From: Serpula lacrymans var. lacrymans S7.9
Taxonomy: Eukaryota; Basidiomycota; Agaricomycetes; Boletales; Serpulaceae
Direction of reading: 5' to 3'
NCBI RefSeq assembly: GCF_000218685.1
Contig: NW_006763291.1
Coordinates: forward strand, 3,167,005-3,220,949
DNA length: 53,945 nucleotides
The notes below the pieces were generated by a model, which worked only from the letters and a program-made list of their open reading frames with translations, was not told the origin of the DNA and ran no database searches. Position numbers and translations under genes: made by a program. Shown piece after piece: positions 1 to 9,300 of this stretch. Positions within the stretch are counted from its first letter, which is position 1. Each line of letters begins with the position of its first letter.

Positions 1-372
1 TAGAATGGGGATCCAGAAACGACCGTCAGGTGAGAATAAAAGGGAGAGGAAAGGGGCCCATGGTGGGGCTAGGAAAAGAAAGGGGAGTAAGGGAAACGAC
101 AAAAGCGAGGGCACAATGCAATGTGTAGCCAGTGGCGACGCGAAAATTTGCTGAAATGCCGAAATGCGGAAAGTACCGAATGGAAAAGCAAAGGTGAGCG
201 TGACTGGATTGCCTAATAGAGGTGATGCTGATCAGCCACAAGTTCGAAAAAGGCAATATTAATTACTATTCCACGTGGCACTGTGCCTGTGTGGCGCAAA
301 GGCAAGTCTTTTCGAATATTTGCTTTGTTATTGACACCTGTCCATGCTACCAATCAACTTTGGTGCATGACA
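1..372 (-). mobile_element. Element E, second copy (terminal part of a 1.8-kb LTR-like element), cut by the window edge
   Basis: This stretch is the reverse complement of the first 372 bases of the E insertion at 20413-22226. It ends at 372 with GGTGCATGACA, the complement of E's TGTCATGCACC terminus. The open frame in both copies starts identically and stays so for about 65 residues. At 373 the sequence switches abruptly to gag-like sequence of element F, so E inserted into F's gag in the minus orientation. The other end lies outside the window, so the target duplication cannot be checked. Confidence 0.8.
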
Positions 373-1249
373 GTGATTCGCCGAATGGTGGATCAAGCTC
401 CAGATTTGGGTCAAGGCAGACTGGGACATGTTTGCCGACAACTTTGAGGTAGCCACTGCGGTGCTATCTCGGCTCAAAGGACCTGTGGCGGGTCAATACG
501 CCCAAGTACAAATGCAGGAGTGCTACACCGCGGGAGTGTGGCCTGTCTGGGATAATCTCAAAGTTGAGATTAAAAAATATATCAAACCGCAAGCTGAATA
601 TGACTGAGCGTGTCAGCAAATCTGTTCCTTCAAACAAGGAAATATGAGGACAGATAATTTTGTAACCCAGTTCCTGGCCCTCTCCATACAAGGGGGCTTA
701 GGTAATGAACACGCAGTAGAGCTGCTGGAACGCAATGTGAACCCCCACGTTGCAGAACAGCTCTATCTGCAGGATATGAGAAGTGAGAACCTCTCCCAAG
801 CAGCAGAGGAGGTTAGGAAAATAGGTAGGGCCATAGAGCTCTGCAAAATGCATCAAGGTGGCGGGACCACCACCAAAAACACCTATTCCCAGAGGAGCCC
901 TGGGTCATCAAACCAAAAACAAAATCACTCTCACGGGTTGCAACTATACGGGTTGCAACTGGGGCGGGGTGCTCCTATGGATATCGGCGTGGTCCAGGGT
1001 GGACAAAAGCGCAGATTCACCTGCTTCAGCTGTGAGAAGGAAGGGCACATGGCCCAAAATTGTACAAACGGAGTGCGGGCCGCTCAACAAAAAAATAACC
1101 AAGGGTGCCAGGCACGCCAATTAGAAGCAGAAAAACTAGATGATCGGCTCAATTCTTTGGCCGGTTGTTCTTACAACAAGATCCGGGCTTTCTTTTACGA
1201 TCAGCAGGTTGCTGAAATAAAAGCCCAGGGAAAAGAATTCGGAGTGTAG
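373..1249 (+). pseudogene. Element F gag remnant (Ty3/Gypsy, C/D family)
   Basis: This is a capsid-type gag related to the gags at 13030-20346 and 18967-17908. A CCHC zinc knuckle (C-F-S-C...GHMAQNC) lies near 1022-1065. It is broken: the conserved Trp codon after Asp is a TGA at 604-606, and the 5' part is displaced by insertion E at 372. The 3' part (644-1249) is open to a TAG stop. A GGGAAAA heptamer at 1228-1234 lies in the gag frame just before that stop, with pol continuing in the -1 frame. It is a dead copy, useful mainly for comparison. Confidence 0.8.
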
Positions 1250-2355
1250 GTCACTTGGGTGCCTTCGCTCCCTATAACAATGAAGTAAACCACAACAAAG
1301 TGGCCCCTGCTCCGGGGTATTGCACGAGCAATAAAGGAAAGACGGGGGTGGCTCCCAAACTTGTAAATAGATTTTTGAATTTGTTATCTGAAGTATGTAC
1401 TTGTATGCGAAGCTGTGACTGTGGATTTTTCTTGAACCCTCCTGACGATATAGCTGCTTTGAGCGCTGATTCAGTGGGTCAAGATAATGAAGGAGTTGAT
1501 GCTGAAACAACTTATGATACCACCGCTGTACCAGCGTCTCCCTTGGAGTGTAGCCCCGGCGAGATAAACACTAGGGTGCTTGATTCTGGTAAAGATAAAA
1601 ATAAAAACATAGAAAATCCTAAAGTAGAAAAACATGTTTCTTTTGATACTTTTTCTTCTTTGGAGCCACTTTTCAGCGAAATCCCAAGGCGTGTGTTGAT
1701 GCGCACATATTTATTCCAAAAAGAGATCCGTTTAGACGTTGGTGTGGAAAACCTTGCCCGGGGCACAGTACACCCAACCAACGCACTGCTTGATTTAGGC
1801 GCTAACAGCATCTTTATAGATCAGGTCTGGGCGGAGCAAATCAGACTCCCCCTTGTGAAATTAGATGTATCTATTCTCATCTATAACATTGACAGTACAC
1901 TTAACACGGGTGGCTGCATCACACACAAATGTTCTTTTGTTGTCGAGTACCAAGGACACAGAGAACGAGTCACCGCCAAAGCTACCCAACTAGGGAAGAT
2001 TAATTTAATCTTAGGCTGGACCTGGCTATCTAAACACAATTGTCACATTGTCATGTTGCCCTCAGGAGTGTGAGGACTTGGGTAAGCCGAGTCATATCCG
2101 TCAAACTGAGCTGAATGAAAGGATAAATGCTGTTCATGTTTATGCCAAGCTTAGATCTTTAGAAAAGATTGACGATAAGGACAATGAGGTAAAACCCGAG
2201 GAAGAGATTAAGAGGCTGGTACCTCCCGAGTACCATGACTTCCGGAAAGTCTTTTCTAAACATAAATCAGAGCGCTTCCCAGAGGCTAAGCCTTGGGACC
2301 ATGCTATAGATTTGAAGGACACATTCAAACCTAGAAAGGGACACATGATTCCCTG
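1250..2355 (+). pseudogene. Element F pol remnant: aspartic protease and start of RT, truncated
   Basis: The pol frame continues from the gag overlap and encodes an aspartic-protease region. The position matching the catalytic D-S-G of elements C and D reads D-L-G-A-N here, so the active-site Ser is changed. A short deletion near 2040 removes residues present in the C and D copies and shifts the frame. The second frame (2048-2355) carries the protease-RT linker and stops matching C and D after the motif GHMIP. From about 2356 the sequence becomes minus-strand element B. No RT core, integrase or 3' LTR follows, so F is a truncated fragment. Confidence 0.75.
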
Positions 2356-3697
2356 CTTTCTTGCATTGGTATTGCATAGAATCCAGCATGAAAGTCCATA
2401 ACACTTATCCATTTCTTTCTGGCCACTTTCATCTGTTTTCCTTCTAGGTCACCTATATCAAATACTGTCTTCAGTGTTACTTTGTTTAATGGGATAAAAT
2501 TCAATGTAAGCCTCCATTTTTTCCAATTGTTTACTGTTTCTGTACTCGTGTTTTCTTGTTGTTGTGCCACTGATTTTGATATGTCTATCCATTGAGGAGG
2601 TAGTTTTGCTCTCGCTAACACTTCATTTGCTTTCCATTTGATCTCTTTAGGATTTTTTTTGTTTTTTCCACTATTCTTCGGTAGTATGTTCACCTCTGAG
2701 ACCCATTTAACTTTGTTTGCTGACATTGTCCGTATTATGCCTGCTTCTACCATGTCATCAAGCATTGCATACAACCATTCCTTTTGTGGTTCCATCAATG
2801 TTTTCTGTCGCAGTCTCATTGGTCCTGATATGTCTGGTGGGAGATTCAATTTATGTACGTATGATGCCACTGGCTGTACTTCTGCTAACAATAATGCAAA
2901 CACGTCAGCGTACTTTTCAATCAATGTGCATACTTTTGTTTTCTGGTCTTCTTCCAATTGTTGTCCTATTGTTACTAATTCTTGTATCTTTTTTACCCTT
3001 TCTTTGTCGAACCGGTTACTTCGTTGGGCTTCTTCTTGTTCTTTTAGCATCAAGAATGCTTGCACTTTGTCTTGTTCATTTTTTGCTTGTCTCCTTATTG
3101 GTGATATTTCCTTTCTCCAATTTCTCTTTTTCCTTCCATACATCGTGACTAATCGTTTTAGTTCTCCTATCATCTTGTGTTTTTTCTTCCATTCCCTTCT
3201 GGCGACAACTTTTGCAAGGTGTGCATATATCTCTTCATTTTTGTCTTTGTCCTTTTTCGACTTCTTCTCTTTCTTGCCGATGACTTCTTGCTCCTCACCT
3301 ACCATTACCACTGCTTCTATCCTCGTTTCCGCTTTCCTTCTCAATCTCCCCCCTCTGTCCCACTTCTGTTCGTTGTTTGTAGCTTGATCTTCTTTCTTTC
3401 ATTCGTCTCCTCCATCTATATTTGTTTGTTCTTCTCCTTCAGTTTCCTCTGTATGTTTTTGTTCTGGTGGTTCGTCTTTTTTCTTTGTCGTGGTCTCTTC
3501 GTTTTTCTGCATCTTATTATGGTTTTGCAGTATTATAGTGCCTTTGTCATCTGTCAGTTGTAGTGTGTCATTCTTGTAAAAATGTACTGCTGCGCTTTTG
3601 ATTAACCATGGTTTCCCTAGTAGGACTTCAAAGGCTCCTCCTGCATTGAAGATTTTGAATCTGACCACTGTTGTTCTGTCCATGATTTGGACTACTC
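2356..3697 (-). pseudogene. Element B pol remnant: end of protease, linker and N-terminal RT (minus strand)
   Basis: Read on the minus strand from 3697 down, it gives the end of a retroviral-type protease (LLGKPWLIKSAAV...), a long charged Lys/Glu-rich linker, and then the start of a reverse transcriptase. RT signs are a P-P-D-I-S-G-P-M-R-L-R segment, MVEAGII, LPKNSGK and a Y/F-D-F-type motif ending FHAGFYAIPMQ near 2380. The sequence has at least one stop between 3399 and 3344 and ends at the junction with F near 2356. The Lys-rich protease-RT linker and divergent RT resemble a Gypsy lineage common in agaricomycetes. B is the host into which A and D inserted. Confidence 0.75.
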
Positions 3698-3702
3698 CAA
3701 CC

Positions 3703-4330
3703 TGTGAGGAATCGATTTTTCTTATCGCATTCCCATCATGTCGTGGTTAGCAGACTCGATCCCCGTCACTCCTCTTGCCCTTGGACTAGAGATTACAGCA
3801 GGTGTCTTATTACTTTTATCATTTTTCTTCTTATTCTCTCTTCACACTCACGTTCTATCGTATCTACAACGAGGTAGACTTGTTGTCGACCCTTGAGAAG
3901 ATATCCAGATGACATAGTCACGATCCAGTGCTATGTCTGGGAATACTTCGGAGGAATATTGATAAGCGAAGAAGGTTGTAAGTCAGCGCCTTCTCATGGG
4001 CTTACTGATACAGCCAATCGTACATCCCTTACCAATACGTTTTCTCATACGATTAGTAAAGACGATAGATCGGACCACTTTCCTCCTTTTTCCTTATTGG
4101 TTAACTAGCTGGTCAGACCACTTTCTTAGTACTTCCCTTTCTCGGTCTGACCATCGTCGTTCACTATATAGAGAAGTACATACTCGATGTATTGTTCTCC
4201 AGTTCAATATTAGTTTGGATTTGCGCTCTTACCGATACTCTTCATTCTCATACTCTGATTCACCGCCTTCAAGGAAGGACTTGACCAGACATTGGGCTTT
4301 GTTATATAGCTTCGTATTTGTTGCCTGACA
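3703..4330 (+). repeat. Element A 5' LTR
   Basis: 628-bp direct repeat, TG...CA ended, partner at 11188-11815. U3 is about 498 bp by the TATA/transcript-start prediction. It holds copies of a small inverted motif (TGGTCAGACCA near 4110 and GGTCTGACCA near 4144) that could be regulatory. No differences from the 3' LTR were noticed. Confidence 0.95.
4161..4211 (+). promoter_or_regulatory. Element A LTR promoter and predicted transcript start
   Basis: A TATA box (ACTATATAGAG, core 4165-4170) lies about 35 nt before AGTTCAATATT at 4201-4211. That 11-mer is exactly complementary to 4332-4342 just after the LTR. In Tf1-type self-priming the transcript's first 11 nt anneal to the PBS, so 4201 is the expected start. 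The same arrangement in the 3' LTR is at 11686-11696. The start site is inferred, not measured. Confidence 0.65.
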
Positions 4331-4331
4331 A

Positions 4332-4342
4332 AATATTGAACT
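4332..4342 (+). other. Element A primer binding site, self-priming type
   Basis: AATATTGAACT begins 2 nt after the LTR and is the exact reverse complement of 4201-4211. It does not start with TGG as a tRNA 3'-end PBS would. Mismatches flank the pairing on both sides, so it is exactly 11 bp, the length reported for Tf1. Confidence 0.7.
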
Positions 4343-4635
4343 CACCTACCTCGAATCCTTTTCCAGAGCCCCTCTTTGGAAAACCGTTTCCTTACACCCT
4401 GAAAAAGACTGTCGTTGCCACTGCACCGGTCTAAACCTTCATCATCACCTTCTCCACCTCTCTACCATCCCTATCCCTCTCCTCACTATCGTCATCGACC
4501 TCTCACTATCCACACCATTACACCTATTGTCGTTCAGTCTTCTCAAACTGGACGCCTTCTCTACCATCACCGCTCTCGTCCAATTCTTTGCGTTCTTTGC
4601 CATCATCAGATACCTACAAACCGGACTCGTCAGGG

Positions 4636-6056
4636 ATGTCGTATACCTCCATCGTGTCTACCTCCCAACAGCTCTCAGAAGAGTGGGTATCAGAAGCGGA
4701 CCGCAGACACCAGAAAGATTTCCTCGCAGCTCTCAACAAACCGCTCCCGGTCCTCCCCGTCCCTACCAAAGCCCGTACTCCAGACGCGGAAGGAACGGTC
4801 GAACAGATCACTGAGTTGTATCAAGACTCCTCTGCTTCGTCTTCTCCAATTGATCCGATCGAGGATATCATCCTCGACATAAACGACGCACTCGCCCTCA
4901 CCCAATCCATCTTTTACCATTCCGCCATCTGTAAGAGAAATTCTCGCAGTCTCGAGGAGATACTCCAACATCTCCGACAAAGCACGGAGAGAACTTTTAA
5001 ATCTTCATATCCCTGCGGCACGAACAAATTCCGTTGATAGACTACTTCGAGAGCCTAGTACGCCCGAGTTACAAGAACACTCAGAGGGTTAAGCTTTTGA
5101 AAGGAATAGCCAACGTACAAGAACGAAACCTGCAACTTATTTCGCAGAGCCACATCCCAGATCTCCTCGATCTTTATCGAATCCGCCCTCTCGTTTTTCC
5201 AGACATACCCAGCCGCCTCCTCCCTTACAACTTCGAACACACCTTGCTTTGTGGCATTGTGTTAAGGAAGAGGCCTAACGAGGAACCTACCTACGATATC
5301 CCGTCCTCATTTTTTACATCTGACTACTACGACACCTACTCCGCCTCTCCTGTCAGTTACCAACCCATCCAGTACTTCTGCATCGGCAATCATCTGGACC
5401 ACCTTTCTATTGTCCAATATCTGACACGACTTCGCCGAACTCTCTACCTCCCTGAAGTCCAAAATCTTGACGCATTCGGGCCGCGGTTTGGTCTTCAACA
5501 CAGCACTTCTGTTATAATCGTCACGCCCTCTACTAAAGATCATATTCGACGAGTTGTTGCTGCGTTAGCACGATTTGATCAACTCATCGCGACTGCTCAG
5601 AGGAAATCCCGTGACGGAGAAGACTACACGACCGAAATCGACAACATTCGACACATTTCAGAATACGTCGACGAATATTACTGGATCCTAGAAATCCTCA
5701 CTCCATTTGTTGTTAACCAACAATCTGATCACCCCGAACGTTTCATTGTTACAGTTCTCCAAAGCGATTTCTGGGCCGTTATCAACCATAGCTCACGAAC
5801 TCGTATCTATTCGCAGTACTCTTACACCTACCAAGGTCGGAGAGGAGAAGCACCGCTCATCCTGTCGGTTGAACAACTTTTTGCACCTTGTGCAGAAAGG
5901 ATAGAACGAGAAACAGGAAGTTCATTAACAGATATACTTGGAGGAGAATCTAGCAGCGAAACCGAGTCAGAAAGTGAAGAATCTACTCAGGACGTAGAAT
6001 ACTGGAGACCCCGAGAAGCAGAAGGAGGAGACTTCCCTAAAAGACTTGTTATCTAA
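4636..6056 (+). CDS. Element A upstream open region ('ORF0'), unknown function, in two frames
   Basis: Between the PBS and gag lie about 1.4 kb of coding-like sequence. An ATG at 4636 opens a frame to 5037 (Ser/Glu-rich, starting MSYTSIVSTSQQ). The next frame then runs open from about 5001 to 6056 (about 340 residues). It includes a run beginning YLTRLRRTLYLPEVQ and ends in an acidic Ser/Glu tail (GESSSETESESEESTQD). The switch near 4990-5035 needs a frameshift, a splice or a mutation. I recognise no domain, and it is not a gag, protease or integrase. Extra 5' ORFs are unusual in Ty3/Gypsy elements. It could be a captured host gene, an accessory protein or a former gag extension. Translation of the long second part is uncertain. 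Confidence 0.5.
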
Positions 6057-6300
6057 ATCCGTTATCTAACCCGTTGAAAATCTGGAGCCCTATCGAGAAC
6101 CCCGTCCTCTGGTCACTCCCGACACACCCCCCCCACAATCTCTAGGAGCTGCTGCGGAAGCTCTAGAACCCGACGAACTGTATCAGTCAGCAGGACCAGA
6201 AAACTTTCCTCCCCCACCTCCGACTCCAGAACCCGAAAACCAACCCGACGATTGGTTCGATCAGGAATCTTTAGACCTTGAACCTGATCTAGCAGCAGCA

Positions 6301-9300
6301 ATGGCCGACGAAACAAATCAAGGAAGCAAAGCTGTCCTTGCCACTCCTCCATTCGAATTCACCGGTAAAAAGGAAACATACGTTGACTGGAAGAACGCTT
6401 TAGCAAACTACTTTTTCGCCTATCCCAGAAGTTTCCAAACCAACTCCTCCAAAATCCTCTTTGCACTATCCCGAATCTCGTCCGATAAAGCCAATGACGC
6501 CTGTCATACATGGAAGGCGAATTTCAACAACAAAACCGCAGTGCTAGGAGACCTATTTGCACCGCGAAATTGGGGAACTATCTCAGAATTCATCAAGGAA
6601 TTAGATAACGAATTCCTGGACCCCCATCTCAAGTTGAAAGCAGAGATTGCCCTTCACGATTACGAACAACGAGAGATGACGGTAGACGCATATTTTGGAG
6701 GACTCAAATCCAAACTTATGGAAGCAGGATTACCACCAGACGCAGATGAAAGTTATCCGTTCATTCACAGTATCCTTCGCCGCAACCTCTCTCAATTCCT
6801 TCGTGATCGTATCTCGCAACAGGAAAACCTACCCACCACGTACTTAGAGTGGAAGGCAGCGGCAAGGAAATGGGAACAGCGAAATGAAGAACTTAATCTG
6901 GAAAGGAGGAGAGATAAACCACCTCAACAGAGGCTGCCAACTCAGTACCAACGATATCAACCGCGCTATCAGCAGAACCAAGACTACCCTCCACCACAGC
7001 ATCGACAGACAGTACCGCGAACAGAGACGCGAAGACCACGGTATATCCAACAGCGACCGTATTATACTCCATCTCATAGACCACCGCCCCAGAATGCAAT
7101 CCATCCAAACACAGCAGGAACGTTTGGAGGATCAGGTGTACCTATGGAGATTGGGAGTTCCAACACGCAGAGACAACATCGGCCCAACCCGAATGTTACT
7201 TGTTACAATTGTGGCGAACGAGGCCACATTGCTAGAAATTGCCCACATGGAAAGATGGCAATACGATATATGGAAACGGAGGAAACCAAAGACACTCCCA
7301 CTACATCGTCATTAAAAGAAATCGAAGCACCCCCGAAGGATTTTCAGAAAGTTGATCAACATCTACGTGCTGTAACCGAAACCTACGCAAAGCCACATTC
7401 ACCGGAATGGTTGGCCAGACGAATCAAAGACCAGAAACCAGAAAGAGCAAGAGCTCTGTTACGAAACTGGGCCCATAAAGATCACTACGAGCATATCACC
7501 CTGCAGGCGATACAGATGCTAAAGAACCACGACGAAGAGAACATTATAGAACGCATCCATGCTTACACCTCGCCGCACAACCCTACGTCAAAACGAAGTC
7601 TCCATATCATTTCTCAAGTCACTACCATAGACGACAGACAGACATTCACCGTCCCAACCCTTATCGACTCTGGTTGCACCAACTCGGTTATCGATCGAAG
7701 CCTGGTTGACAAGTATACCCTCAATACTACGCCTCTGCCCGTCCCTCTTGACGCTGCGGGAGCCGATGGTCGTTCCCAGAAAGTAACACACTATGTCACT
7801 CTTCACATCAATGTGAAAGGGAAAGAACATTTGATAGATGTCATCGTAGCATCTCTACTTTCACCACGCATACTGCTTGGATACGACTGGTTGATACTGA
7901 CGAATCCAACAATTGATTGGCGGACCAACAAGATTACCTTCCCTACTGATGATCCGGAGTATCATCCTGAAGAAGGGGATAAAGTTCTAGCCGTCGATCT
8001 TGAAACACGAATTATGGAGATAACACAGCTAGAATTGAACACCTTTGCCACTAAAAGTCAACAAATCGCTGAATCCTCCGAAAAGGCAAAGTCAAAGCTC
8101 ACCTTCCGAGATGTCGTTCCTCCAATCTACCATGAATTCGAACCCGTCTTCACCAAAGAATCATTTGACAAACTTCCCCCGAAACGTCCTTGGGACCATG
8201 CAATTGAGCTAATACCCGAGGCTAATGGTCTTGACTGCAAAACGTACCCTCTTAGCCGAGACGAACAACACCATCTAGACGAATTCCTTAACGAAAATCT
8301 AACAAGTGGACGGATTCGAGTATCCAAATCACCTTACGCATCACCATTCTTCTTTATCAAAAAGAAAGATGGCTCACTACGCCCTGTCCAAGACTATCGC
8401 AAGCTGAATGAACTTACCATAAAGAATCGCTACACCCTCCCCCTCATATCCGAACTCATCGATAAACTCAAAGGTGCCAATTACTTCACGAAACTAGACG
8501 TACGATGGGGATACAACAACGTCCGAATCCAAGAAGGAGACGAACACAAGGCCGCTTTCAGGACCAATCGCGGCCTGTTTGAACCCCTTGTCATGTTTTT
8601 CGGACTTACCAACTCGCCAGCGACCTTCCAGACCATGATGGACCACCTCCTAAGAGAACTGATCACGGAAGGAAAAGTTATTGTATATTTAGACGATATT
8701 ATGATCTTCACGGAAACACTCGAAGAACATCGTCAAATAGTCACCAAAGTCCTCCGTATCCTGCAACAAAATCAGTTGTATCTTAAACCAGAGAAGTGCG
8801 AATTCGAGAAACAGGAAGTCGAGTATTTAGGCATGATCATCTCCAAAGACACTATCCGTATGGATCCGTTAAAAGTCGCAGCGGTCGCTGACTGGCCCGC
8901 ACCAAAGAACAAAAGAGAACTCCAATCATTCTTAGGGTTCTCCAATTTCTATCGACGATTTGTCAAAGACTACGGACGAATTGCGAAACCACTCACTGTA
9001 CTCACCGGAAAAGTTGACTGGACCTGGAAAGACGAACAAGAGACGTCCTTTGAAACGTTGAAGAAAACGCTTACTACCGCCCCCACCCTTGCTATACCAA
9101 ATGACGACGACCCATTCAAACTAGAAACCGATGCCTCTGACTTCGCTGTAGGAGCCGTCCTATCCCAGAAACAAAACGACAAATTCAGACCCATAGCATT
9201 CCTCTCGAAAGCCCTTACCCCTGCAGAACAAAACTACGAAATTTACGACAAAGAGATGCTCGCAGTTATGACGGCGTTAGATGAATGGCGACATCACCTT

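Noticed and set aside
2638..3563. Plus-strand open frames rich in Phe/Leu/Cys
   Set aside because: They are the antisense of element B's Lys/Glu-rich linker; the hydrophobic composition is a mirror effect.
3893..4328. 71- and 110-codon frames repeated at 11378-11813
   Set aside because: Chance frames within the two element A LTRs; no domain.
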